Positions 47,841-56,496 of a stretch of 64,000 bases of DNA are shown here, one piece after another. The first letter of the stretch is position 1, and every line of letters begins with the position of its first letter. The stretch is from NCBI RefSeq assembly GCF_016741775.1, contig NZ_JAERRK010000028.1:1-64000 (forward strand), given 5' to 3'. Both the position numbers and the translations under genes were made by a program. Source of the DNA: Streptomyces actinomycinicus (GTDB lineage: Bacteria; Actinomycetota; Actinomycetes; Streptomycetales; Streptomycetaceae). Under the pieces are notes generated by a model. That model made no database searches. It was not told the DNA's origin and was given only the letters and a program-made list of their open reading frames with translations.

Positions 47841-50042
47841 TCAGCTCCTCACGAGGGTGGCGGCGGCGGGGGCGGGGATGCGTTCCGCGAGCGGGACAAC
47901 CGGCGGCACCGCCTCCGGAGGCTCGCCGAGCAGCACCCGCCGCACCACCCGCTCGGCGGCCCGCCCGTCGTCGAACTGGCAGAACCGCTCCCGGAACGCG
48001 GCCCGGCGCTCCCGGGCCCCGGGCCCCGCGTACGAGCCGTCGCGGAACACGGCGGCCAGCTCCTGCGGGGTCCGGGCGACCAGCCCCGGCGGCTCGGCCG
48101 GCAGGTCGAAGTAGACGCCCCGGGTCTCCTGGTAGACCTCCCAGTCGTCGGCGTACACGACGATCGGCCGGTCCAGGTTGGCGTAGTCGAACATGATGGA
48201 CGAGTAGTCGGTCACCAGCGCGTCCGCGGCCAGGCACACGTCCTCGGAGGAGCGGTGGGCGGTGACGTCGATGATCCGGTCCGAGTTCCGTGAGCCGCCC
48301 CGGTCGTAGAAGTAGTGGGCGCGCAGCAGCACGACGACGTCCTCGCCGGCCGCGGCGCAGAACGCCTCCAGGTCCAGGCCGGGCTCGAAGCCGGTGTGGT
48401 GGTCGCGGTGGGTCGGCGCGTACAGCACGGCCGTCCTGCCCTCGGGGACACCCAGCGCACGCCGGATCCGGGCCACGTCGTCCGCGGTCGCCGTGTAGTA
48501 GACGTCGTTGCGCGGGTAGCCGTACTCCAGGTGCTCGTACGAGCCGGGGAAGGCGCGCTCCCACATCTGGGTGGAGTGGCGGTTGGCGGACAGGTTGAAG
48601 TCCCAGCGGTCGACGCGGCCCAGCAGCCGGGTGAAGCTGCCGGACTGCGCGGCCACCACCGGGTACGTCGACTGGTCCACGCCCATCGTCTTCAGCGGGG
48701 TGCCGTGCTGGGTCTGCAGGTGGACGCTGCCGGGCCGCTTGACGATCCCCTCGGCGAAGTTCGCGTTGTTGATGAGGTACTTGGCGCGTCCCAGCACCTC
48801 CCAGTAGCGGCGCGAGCCGATCACCGCGTAGTCGACGTCCTTCGGCACGGCGTGCTCCTGGCCGGCCTCCACCAGGAACACCGAGCGGATGTGCGGGGCG
48901 AGTTCGCGGGCCTTGGCGTGGATCGCGGCCGGGTTGCAGGCGTAGCCGCGGCCCCAGTAGGCGCAGTAGACCGCCAGCTCGGGGTCGAGCGGGCGGCGCA
49001 GGTCACGGGCGTAACGCAGCCGGGTGCGCAGCATGCGCGGGCGGGGCAGCCGTTCGGCGGCGCCGCCCGCCGCCTGGTTGGCGCCGCGCAGGGCCCGGAA
49101 GGCGGTGTACGCGCCCGCCGCCAGCAGCCGGTGCTGCACGCCCAGGCTGCCGCCCGGCAACCGGTGGCCGGCCGGCCGGTAGCGCCGGTAGAGGCGGCCC
49201 GCGCGGCGGAAGAAGGCCCGATGCCCGCCGGACAGCCGCCGCGGCCTGGACGCCGTCTTCAGTACCACCGCGAACAGCTGGTCGAACAGCGGCCCGGTCC
49301 GCTCGGCCGGCAGGCCGCGCTCGGCCGCCAGGGCCAGCACCCGCTCCACCTCGTCCAGCAGGGTGTGCTGGTGCGGCCCGGGGAGATTGAGCCGGCTGCC
49401 CTGGCGGCGCAGCCGGTGCCGTACGACGGTCCGCCGCAGCACCGCGACCCGCGTGGCGGCGACCCAGGTCGCCCCGCCCCAGCCGAGGTCGGTGAAGTGG
49501 CTGTCGGGGAAGGCGAGCCCGTGCGCGGTGAGGAAGGTGCGGCGGTAGACGGCGCTCCACGCGGGCAGCTGCACACCGGTCAGTTCCGGCAGGTCGGCGG
49601 GGGCGAAGGCGCCGGCCGGCGCCTTGGCGAGCAGGGGCGCGACCGGGTTCGTCGGCTCGCCCTCCCACCAGGGGACGCGCTCGTGCTCGGCGTAGAGCAC
49701 GTCCACGCCGGCGGTCTCGGTCAGCCGGGCGTCCAGCGCCGCGAGCGCACCCGGCAGCAGCAGGTCGTCGCCGTCCAGGAACAGCAGGTACGTGCCGGTC
49801 GCCGCTCGCATCCCGGCGTTGCGCGCCCCGCTCAGACCGGCGGACGGCGGCGAGTGCACGGGGGTCACCCGGGTGTCCCGCCCGGCGTACCCGGCGGCTA
49901 GCTCCGCGGCGGGGGCGTCGGGGGCGTCGCAGACCGGGATCAGCTGCAGGTCGCCGAAGGACTGGCCGAGGACGGAGTCCAGCGCCTGGGACAGGCGGCC
50001 GGCGACCCCGTGGGATGGGACGATGATGCTGAAGCGGGGCAT
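47841..50042 (-). CDS. GT2 - TagF-like bifunctional protein with both histidines
   Basis: 733 residues. The GT2 part has FSIIVPSHGVAGRL and FLDGDDLLLPG, but the DDCS motif is replaced by VCDAPDAP and the acceptor region is altered (HFTDLGWGG). The TagF-like part is intact: QTQHGTPLK with His446, NDVYYTAT, LYAPTHRDHH, LLRAHYFY with His576, DYSSIMFDYANLDRPIVV. Closest in its second half to the 33619 gene. ATG with weak AGAAAG upstream; the open frame runs far beyond, but homology starts here. Likely an active polyol-phosphate transferase. Confidence 0.88.
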   Translation of the reverse strand: MPRFSIIVPSHGVAGRLSQALDSVLGQSFGDLQLIPVCDAPDAPAAELAAGYAGRDTRVTPVHSPPSAGLSGARNAGMRAATGTYLLFLDGDDLLLPGALAALDARLTETAGVDVLYAEHERVPWWEGEPTNPVAPLLAKAPAGAFAPADLPELTGVQLPAWSAVYRRTFLTAHGLAFPDSHFTDLGWGGATWVAATRVAVLRRTVVRHRLRRQGSRLNLPGPHQHTLLDEVERVLALAAERGLPAERTGPLFDQLFAVVLKTASRPRRLSGGHRAFFRRAGRLYRRYRPAGHRLPGGSLGVQHRLLAAGAYTAFRALRGANQAAGGAAERLPRPRMLRTRLRYARDLRRPLDPELAVYCAYWGRGYACNPAAIHAKARELAPHIRSVFLVEAGQEHAVPKDVDYAVIGSRRYWEVLGRAKYLINNANFAEGIVKRPGSVHLQTQHGTPLKTMGVDQSTYPVVAAQSGSFTRLLGRVDRWDFNLSANRHSTQMWERAFPGSYEHLEYGYPRNDVYYTATADDVARIRRALGVPEGRTAVLYAPTHRDHHTGFEPGLDLEAFCAAAGEDVVVLLRAHYFYDRGGSRNSDRIIDVTAHRSSEDVCLAADALVTDYSSIMFDYANLDRPIVVYADDWEVYQETRGVYFDLPAEPPGLVARTPQELAAVFRDGSYAGPGARERRAAFRERFCQFDDGRAAERVVRRVLLGEPPEAVPPVVPLAERIPAPAAATLVRS

Positions 50043-50167
50043 TCTGTTCTTTCTGTCGTCTTGCGGACGCGGCCGGGCCGCCCCGCCGGACGCCAGGTGG
50101 ACGGCCGGCTCGGGGTGGGCCGCGTCGAGCCGAGGGGCATGGGAACTCCCGGAAGGACCAACGGTGT

Positions 50168-52381
50168 TCAGAGGCTCTCGGTGACGGGGAGGGGACCGGA
50201 AGGTTGCGGCACGGTGGCCAGCGGGGAGCGTGCGCACGCCGACGGCGCCGGGAACCGGTCCGCGAGCGGCACCACCGGCGGCAGCTCCGTCTCGCCCAGC
50301 ACCACCCGCCGTACCACCCGCTCGGCGGCGCGCCCGTCGTCCCACGGGCAGAAACGCTCCCGGAACGCCGCCCGCAGCTGCGCCGAGCGGGAACCGCGCC
50401 AGTGCCCCGTGGCGAAGATGTCGATCAGCTCGTCCTCGTTGCGCGCCACCGCACCCGGCGGGAAGGCCCGCAGGTCGAAGTAGACGCCCCGGGCCGCCGC
50501 GTACGCCGCCCAGTCCTCGGTGTGCACCACGATCGGCCGGTCCAGGCCCGCGTAGTCGAACATGACGGACGCGTAGTCGGTGAGCAGCACGTCCGAGGCG
50601 AGGCACAGCGCGGACAGGTCCGGGCGGCCGGAGACGTCGATGATCCGGGTGCCCCCGACCGGAACCGGGGTCCGGGCCAGCACCACGAAACGCGGGCCGA
50701 GACGGCGCAGGACCCGCTCCAGGTCGAGCAGCGGGTGCTGGGTGCGCCGGTGGTCGCGGTGCGCGGGCGCGTACAGGATCGCGACCGCGCCCTCCGGGAC
50801 GCCCAGCGACGCCCGCAGCCCGGCCACGTCCGCCGCGGTCGCCCGCTGGAAGACGTCGTTGCGGGGCAGCCCGTACTCCAGCGTGGTGTAGCGGCCCGGG
50901 TGCACCCGCTCCCAGGTCAGGGTGGCGTGCCGGTTGCCCGACAGCACGTAGTCCCACTGGTCGACGCCCCGCAGCAGCTCCGCGAAGTCGGTGTCCCGGG
51001 CCGCCGCCGGGCGCTCCTGGAGGTCGAGGCCCGCGTGCCCGAGCGGGGTGCCCTGCTGGGTCTGCACGAACACCTGCCCGGGCCGCTTCCGCAGCCGCCG
51101 ATCCAGCCCGGCGTCGCTGACCAGGTAGCGGGAGCGGGCCAGCGCCGTCCAGTACGCGGCCGTACCCGGGCGCAGCCGGCGGGGGCCCGGCGGCACCACG
51201 TCCTCCTGCCCGCGGCGGGCGATCCACGCCGTGCTCAGCCGCGGGGCGTACGTCCGGAACGCCTCCTCCAGCGCGGCCGGATCGCCGTGCCCCTCGTGGG
51301 CGGCGAACACCGCCCGGTCGGACCGCAGCGGCAGGCGCAGCTGGACGCGGTAGTGCAACTGGAGCGCGGCCGTGCGCAGCGCCCGGGCCAGCTTCACCGC
51401 CGTCTTCACCGTGCGCCGGCGGACGGCGGCGGCCAGCTGGAGGGCCCGGAAGGAGCGGTGCAGCCCGAAGCGGACCAGGGCGTGCCGCAGCCGGATCCGC
51501 ACCCCCGGCACATGGTGGCGGCGGCAGTGGACGCGGGCCCGGCGCAGGAAGTCGCCCCGGCTGCCGCGCGGCAGCCTGCCCCGCCTGGTGAACACCACGG
51601 CGTAGTGGTCGACCATCCGCCGGAACAACTCCGGCCGCCACCGCCCGAGTTCGGGCCGCTCGTCGACGTACGCGAACACCCGGTCGTACTGCTCGAACAG
51701 GTCGAAGTGCTTGCGGCTGGTGGTGCCCAGGATGCTGCCCTGCCGGCGCTGCCGGTAGTGCACGCACACCCGGTCCAGGGTGGCGATCGACTCGGCCGTC
51801 ATCAGCACCGGGAAGGTCCACGGGGTGTCCTCGTAGTAGCCCGGCGGGAACGCGAACCCGCGGGCCTGCACGAACTCCCGCTGGTACGCCTTGTTCCAGG
51901 CCACCATCAGCACCCGCAGCAGCCCCGGCCGGTCCTCCAGCCGGAACGGCGCCGGGCCCTGCTCGGTGAGCTGGGCGGCCAGCTGGTTGCGCACCGTCCG
52001 GCCGTCCCAGTAGGTGCGCGCGTAGTCGAAGACCAGGACGTCCGGGTCGCCGGTCTCCTTGAGCCGGTCGGCGACCGCCCGCAGCGCGTCCGGGGTGAGC
52101 GTGTCGTCACTGTCCAGGAAGACCAGGTAGTCACCGGTCGCCTCGGCCATGCCCGCGTTGCGGGCCCGGCCGAGCCCCTGGTTCTCGGCCAGGTGCAGGG
52201 CCTTCACCCGGGCGTCCCGGGCCGCGTACTCGTCGATGATCTCGCCGCAGGCATCCGGTGAGCAGTCGTCCACGGCGATCAGCTCCAGATCGGGATACGA
52301 CTGCGAGAGCACCGAGTCCAGGCACTCGGAGAGGTACGCCTGGACCTGGTGTGCGGGGACGATGACACTGAACCTGGGCAA
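50168..52381 (-). CDS. GT2 - TagF-like protein lacking both catalytic histidines
   Basis: 737 residues. The GT2 domain is complete (FSVIVPAHQVQAYL, DDCSPDACG, FLDSDDTLTPDA, YEDTPWTFP) and very close to that of the 45627 gene. The TagF-like domain keeps the fold landmarks NDVFQRAT, LYAPAHRDHR and DYASVMFDYAGLDRPIVV. However, the HGTPLK motif reads QGTPLG (Gln443) and the second His segment reads LARTPVPV. It is probably catalytically dead as a polymerase. The start is TTG, fixed by alignment to its paralogs (PRFSxIVP); the ribosome site is poor. First of three tandem genes, after a 125-base gap to the next. Confidence 0.86.
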   Translation of the reverse strand: MPRFSVIVPAHQVQAYLSECLDSVLSQSYPDLELIAVDDCSPDACGEIIDEYAARDARVKALHLAENQGLGRARNAGMAEATGDYLVFLDSDDTLTPDALRAVADRLKETGDPDVLVFDYARTYWDGRTVRNQLAAQLTEQGPAPFRLEDRPGLLRVLMVAWNKAYQREFVQARGFAFPPGYYEDTPWTFPVLMTAESIATLDRVCVHYRQRRQGSILGTTSRKHFDLFEQYDRVFAYVDERPELGRWRPELFRRMVDHYAVVFTRRGRLPRGSRGDFLRRARVHCRRHHVPGVRIRLRHALVRFGLHRSFRALQLAAAVRRRTVKTAVKLARALRTAALQLHYRVQLRLPLRSDRAVFAAHEGHGDPAALEEAFRTYAPRLSTAWIARRGQEDVVPPGPRRLRPGTAAYWTALARSRYLVSDAGLDRRLRKRPGQVFVQTQQGTPLGHAGLDLQERPAAARDTDFAELLRGVDQWDYVLSGNRHATLTWERVHPGRYTTLEYGLPRNDVFQRATAADVAGLRASLGVPEGAVAILYAPAHRDHRRTQHPLLDLERVLRRLGPRFVVLARTPVPVGGTRIIDVSGRPDLSALCLASDVLLTDYASVMFDYAGLDRPIVVHTEDWAAYAAARGVYFDLRAFPPGAVARNEDELIDIFATGHWRGSRSAQLRAAFRERFCPWDDGRAAERVVRRVVLGETELPPVVPLADRFPAPSACARSPLATVPQPSGPLPVTESL

Positions 52382-52483
52382 GGGACATCCATGGGTCGGT
52401 CGGCGCGGGCGTTCTGCCCGGGAACGGCCGATGGAGTGAATTGGTTACGGTTCGTACGGCATCCGGGGGACACCGCGTGAACG

Positions 52484-52517
52484 CCGGGGGGCGGGCCCCT
52501 GAAGGCCCGCCCCCCGG
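52484..52517. terminator. Perfect 14-bp hairpin terminator of the sugar ABC operon
   Basis: CCGGGGGGCGGGCC (52484-52497) pairs perfectly with 52504-52517 around a six-base loop, 20 bases past the permease stop on the minus strand. Confidence 0.9.
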
Positions 52518-52536
52518 AAAACGCCCTGCCGTGCGG

Positions 52537-53445
52537 CTACTTGACCGCGCCCGCCATCACTCCGGACACGAACTGTCGCTGGAACGCGAAGAACACGGCC
52601 AGCGGGATCACCATGGAGATGAACGCACCGGGCGCCAGGACATCGATGTTGTTGCCGAACTGCCGTACCTGGGTCTGCAGGGCGACCGTGATCGGCTGCG
52701 TGCCCGACTTGGTGAACACCAGCGCGACCAGCATGTCGTTCCACACCCACAGGAACTGGAAGATGCCGAGGCTCGCGATCGCCGGGCCGCCGAGCGGCAT
52801 CACCACCCGCGCGAACAGCCGGAGTTCGCCCGCACCGTCCAGCCGGGCCGCCTCCAGCAGCTCCCGCGGGATCTCCGCGAAGAAGTTCCGCAGCAGGAAC
52901 ACCGCGAACGGCAGCCCGAAGCCGGTGTGGAACAGGATCACGCCGAGGATCGTCCCGAACAGGCCGATCTTCCCGAAGAGTTCGGCGATCGGGATCAGCG
53001 CCACCTGCACCGGGACCACCAACAGGCTGACCACGCCGAGGAACCACCAGTCCCGGCCCGGGAACTCCATCCACGCGAAGGCGTACCCCGCCAGCGCGCC
53101 GATCACGACGACCAGGACGGTCGCCGGGACCGTGATCAGCACCGTGTTCACCAGGGAGCCGGTGATGTCACCGTTCTCCAGCAGCTTCTGGTAGCTGTCC
53201 ACGGTGAGCTGGGACGGCTTGCTCAGCACCGTCCACCAGCCGCTCGCGCTCATGTCCTCCGGCGTGCGCAGCGAGGAGATGAGCAGGCCGATGGTCGGAA
53301 CCAGCCAGAACAGGCCCACGACGATCAGCACCACCCGGACCAGCCCGCCGCTCAGCTTCCCGGCGACACGGGAGCCGACCGACTCCCTGGCCCCGGCCGT
53401 CCGGACCGGGTCGGTCTTGCCGATGCTTCCGGCGGTCGCCGTCAT
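52537..53445 (-). CDS. Sugar ABC transporter permease, MalG type
   Basis: 302 residues with six helices and the EAA loop ELLEAARLDGAGELRLFARVVMPL that contacts the ATPase. FLWVWNDMLVALVF and the C-terminal FQRQFVSGVMAGAVK are typical of MalG-type CUT1 permeases. ATG overlaps the stop of the other permease as ATGA. With the partner permease it forms the membrane channel. Confidence 0.95.
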   Translation of the reverse strand: MTATAGSIGKTDPVRTAGARESVGSRVAGKLSGGLVRVVLIVVGLFWLVPTIGLLISSLRTPEDMSASGWWTVLSKPSQLTVDSYQKLLENGDITGSLVNTVLITVPATVLVVVIGALAGYAFAWMEFPGRDWWFLGVVSLLVVPVQVALIPIAELFGKIGLFGTILGVILFHTGFGLPFAVFLLRNFFAEIPRELLEAARLDGAGELRLFARVVMPLGGPAIASLGIFQFLWVWNDMLVALVFTKSGTQPITVALQTQVRQFGNNIDVLAPGAFISMVIPLAVFFAFQRQFVSGVMAGAVK

Positions 53446-54785
53446 CGCCGCACCTCCCGCCTGAGCCTACGGACGTTGAACAGCATCACCGGGATCACCA
53501 GCAGCAGCAGGAACACCGCGATCGCGCTCGCGACGCCCGGCCGGCCCTCCGCGAAGCCCTTGCGGTACAGCTCCAGTGCCAGCACGTTGGCGTCGTCCTG
53601 GGAGGACCCCGGCGCGATGATGAACACCAGGTCGAACACCTTCAGCACGTTGATCATCAACGTGACGGTGACCACCGCCAGGACCGGCGCGAGCAACGGC
53701 ACGGTGATCCTGCGGAACACCTGCCACTCGCCGGCGCCGTCCACCCGTGCCGCCTCCAGCAGCTCCCGGGGCACACTCGCGAGCCCAGCCGCGATCAGCA
53801 CCATCGCGAAGCCCGCCCACATCCACACGTACGCCCCGATGATCGACGGGGTGACCAGCGCCGGACCGAGCCACTCGACCCCGTTGTACGGCTCCCGGAA
53901 GTTGCTCGCCGGCAGCCGCAGCCGGGCCCCGTCGGCGGACGCGGGCAGCGTGAAGGTGCCGTCGCCGGCCGCCTCGGTGGAGGCCACCACCTTGCCGTCC
54001 TTCACCGCCTCGATCCGCATCCCCGCGTAACCCACCTCGGACGGGTCGGGGGCGCCCAGCCGGCCCACGCCCTTGCCCCGGGTGAAGTCCTGCCAGGTGG
54101 TGCCGGTGACCCTCCCCGGCTCCGCCCCGGCCGCGGTGGCCTTCTTCACCCCGTCCGGCAACTGGTCCGGGGCGACACCGACGAGGGGCAGGGAGACCGG
54201 CCGCCCGGCGTGGACGGCGTCCTTGGTGAGGAAACCGCCGTCCTCCGCGACGAGCGGCGACTCGCGGCCCGGATGGGCCTTCGGGAACGCCGACGCCTGC
54301 GCGAACGTGTCGTGCACACCGACCCACACGGCGTTCGCGACGCCCTTGTCCGGGTCCTGGTCGTACACCAGCCGGAAGATGATCCCCGCGGCCAGCATCG
54401 AGATCGCCATCGGCATGAAGACGACCAGCTTGAACGCCGTTCCCCAGCGCACCCGTTCGGTCAGGACCGCGAAGACCAGACCGAGCGCGGTGGAGACCGT
54501 CGGCGCGAACACCACCCAGATGACGTTGTTCTTCAGGGCGGTCCGGATGCCGTCGTCGGTGAAGAGCGTCTTGTAGTTGTCGACCCCGGCGAAACCGTCA
54601 CCGGAGGCGTTGTAGAAGCTGCGGACGATCGAGTACCCGATCGGGTAGACCACGAGCGCGCCGAGCAGCACCAGCGCGGGCAGCAGGAACAGCGCTGCCA
54701 CGGCCTTGCGGGTGCCGGTCACGCTCTTGCGACTGCGGGGCGCGGCGGGGCCCGGTGGGGCCCCGGCCGCCGCTGCCGGCGCCAT
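53442..54785 (-). CDS. Sugar ABC transporter permease, MalF type, with large external insertion
   Basis: 447 residues, about 150 longer than usual streptomycete permeases. Helices 1-3 lie before residue ~150 and the later helices after ~300. Between them is a hydrophilic beta-rich domain (e.g. RIEAVKDGKVVASTEAAGDG). E. coli MalF has a comparable P2 loop at the same place that contacts the binding protein. EAA loop: ELLEAARVDGAGEWQVFRRITVPLL. It starts 7 bases after the binding-protein gene stop. Confidence 0.93.
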   Translation of the reverse strand: MAPAAAAGAPPGPAAPRSRKSVTGTRKAVAALFLLPALVLLGALVVYPIGYSIVRSFYNASGDGFAGVDNYKTLFTDDGIRTALKNNVIWVVFAPTVSTALGLVFAVLTERVRWGTAFKLVVFMPMAISMLAAGIIFRLVYDQDPDKGVANAVWVGVHDTFAQASAFPKAHPGRESPLVAEDGGFLTKDAVHAGRPVSLPLVGVAPDQLPDGVKKATAAGAEPGRVTGTTWQDFTRGKGVGRLGAPDPSEVGYAGMRIEAVKDGKVVASTEAAGDGTFTLPASADGARLRLPASNFREPYNGVEWLGPALVTPSIIGAYVWMWAGFAMVLIAAGLASVPRELLEAARVDGAGEWQVFRRITVPLLAPVLAVVTVTLMINVLKVFDLVFIIAPGSSQDDANVLALELYRKGFAEGRPGVASAIAVFLLLLVIPVMLFNVRRLRREVRR

Positions 54786-54792
54786 CGCCGGC

Positions 54793-56172
54793 TCAGCTCC
54801 CGCTTCCGTACGCGGCCGCCGCGTCCTTCTCCAGCCGGGCCTGGGCGCCCGCGACGTCCTTCGGGTTCTTCAGGAAGTCCTGCAGGTCCTTCCACTCACC
54901 CTTGCCGGGGGTGCCGCCGAAGGCCTGCGGGGTCTGGTCGGACATGTCGAAGCGGAAGTCGTCGCCGGACGCGATCAGCGCCTTGGCGATCTTCCGCTGG
55001 ACCTCGTTCGGGTACGCCGACACCGGCACGTTCTTGTTCGGCGAGAGGTAGCCGCCGAGCTTCGCCTGGATCGTCGCCGCGTCCGGCGAGGCGAGGAAGG
55101 TGGCCAGGGCCTGCGCCGCCTTGGAGTCCTTCAGGATCACCGCCGCGTCACCGCCGGATACCACCGGCGCGGCCGAGCCGACCGCCGGGAACGGGAACAC
55201 CTTCGCGTCCGTGCCCACCTTCGCCTTGGTCTCACCGATGTTGACCTGCACGAAGTCGCCCTCGTAGACCATCGCGGACTTCGGCTGGTCCCCGCCGGTG
55301 AAGGTCTGGGTGACCGACTGCGGGAACTCCGTCTGCAGCGCGCCGCTCTGGCCGCCGGCCAGGTAGTCCTTCTTGCCCCACAGCTGGGCCAGCGTGGTCA
55401 GCGCCTGCTTGACCGACGGATCCGTCCACTTGATCTTGTGCTGGGCCAGCTGGTCGTACTTCTCCGGGCCCGCCTGGGAGAGATAGACGTTCTCGAACCA
55501 GTCGGTCAGCGGCCAGCCGTCCGCGCCGGCCACGGAGAAGGGCGTGACCCCCGAGTCGTACACCGCCTGCGAGGCGGTCAGCAGGTCCTGCCAGGTCTTG
55601 GGCTCCTTGGCACCCGCGTTCTCGAAGACCTTCGTGTTGTACCAGATCAGCGACTTGTTGGCCGCCTTGTAGTAGACGCCGTACTGCTTGCCGTCGACCT
55701 TGCCGATGTCCTGCCAGCCCTGCGAGTAGTTCTCCGCCAGTTCCTTCTGGGCCTCCGGCCCGAGGGGCTTGGCCCAGCCCTTCTGCACGGCCTGCTTGAT
55801 GGCGCCGGGCTGCGGCAGCAGCGCGACGTCCGGTGGCTGCCCGCCCGCGATCTTCGAACCGAGGAAGTTGATGATCGGGTCCTGCGCGGGCACGAACGTG
55901 ACCGTGGCGCCCGTGCGCTTCTCGAACTCGGCGAGGACCTTCTTGAAGTTGGCCTGTTCGGCACCGGTCCAGACGGCGGCCACCTCCAGATGGGCGCCGT
56001 TCAGTTTCGGCAGGGTGACGGTGGAGGCGCTGGGCTCGCCGCTCCCGCCCCCGTCGCCCTTCTTGCCGTCGTCACCGCTGGAGCACGCGGAGAGCGCGAG
56101 GGCTCCCGTGAGCAGTGCGGCGAGTGTGGTGACGGCCCTGTGTGTCCGGAACGTGCTGCTCTTGCTGCGCAT
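54793..56172 (-). CDS. Extracellular sugar-binding lipoprotein
   Basis: 459 residues. Lipoprotein signal with lipobox ALSAC (Cys30), a Gly/Asp/Ser linker, then a family 1 solute-binding fold: VLAEFEKRTGATVTFVPA, PPDVALLPQPG, YYKAANKSLIWYN and WPLTDWFENVYL. It captures a sugar outside the membrane for the two downstream permeases. No ATPase gene is in the operon; in streptomycetes MsiK commonly serves several such importers. ATG at 56172 is preceded by GGGGAAG. Confidence 0.94.
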   Translation of the reverse strand: MRSKSSTFRTHRAVTTLAALLTGALALSACSSGDDGKKGDGGGSGEPSASTVTLPKLNGAHLEVAAVWTGAEQANFKKVLAEFEKRTGATVTFVPAQDPIINFLGSKIAGGQPPDVALLPQPGAIKQAVQKGWAKPLGPEAQKELAENYSQGWQDIGKVDGKQYGVYYKAANKSLIWYNTKVFENAGAKEPKTWQDLLTASQAVYDSGVTPFSVAGADGWPLTDWFENVYLSQAGPEKYDQLAQHKIKWTDPSVKQALTTLAQLWGKKDYLAGGQSGALQTEFPQSVTQTFTGGDQPKSAMVYEGDFVQVNIGETKAKVGTDAKVFPFPAVGSAAPVVSGGDAAVILKDSKAAQALATFLASPDAATIQAKLGGYLSPNKNVPVSAYPNEVQRKIAKALIASGDDFRFDMSDQTPQAFGGTPGKGEWKDLQDFLKNPKDVAGAQARLEKDAAAAYGSGS

Positions 56173-56496
56173 CACTTCCCCGTTCGTCGTTCTCCGTTGA
56201 ACGTCGTTGAACGTCAGAACTCTGTCCCGTGCGCTCCGGTCTACGCCGGGCCGCTCGGGAGGGGCAAGAGCGCCTGCGGTGTCGACCGGCTCATCGTGAC
56301 CGGCTCGTGACCAGGTGTGTATGCGTACGGGTTTCCGGCGGCCGCGGGGACGACGGATTCACCGAGGCCCCAGAGGTTCACCTGGAGGGGGGACGGGCCC
56401 GCGGGAGCCACCCGGCGTGCGGGCCCGGCTCCGCCCGATCGCCCGGTGTGCGGGCACCCCCCACCTGCCTTCCCGGCGTACGGTGCCCGGCCGCGG
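56173..56496. other. 324-bp intergenic region before the sugar ABC operon
   Basis: No gene is seen. CGTTGAACGT is repeated in tandem at 56195-56214, just upstream of the binding-protein gene, and could be a regulator site. Further left, CGGGCCCGC (56394-56402) pairs with 56419-56427 and may terminate the FHA-ATPase gene. Confidence 0.5.

Noticed and set aside
29304-52381. Recently transferred genomic island
   Set aside because: Codon and base composition match the flanking core genes, and no integrase, transposase, tRNA or attachment repeat was found.
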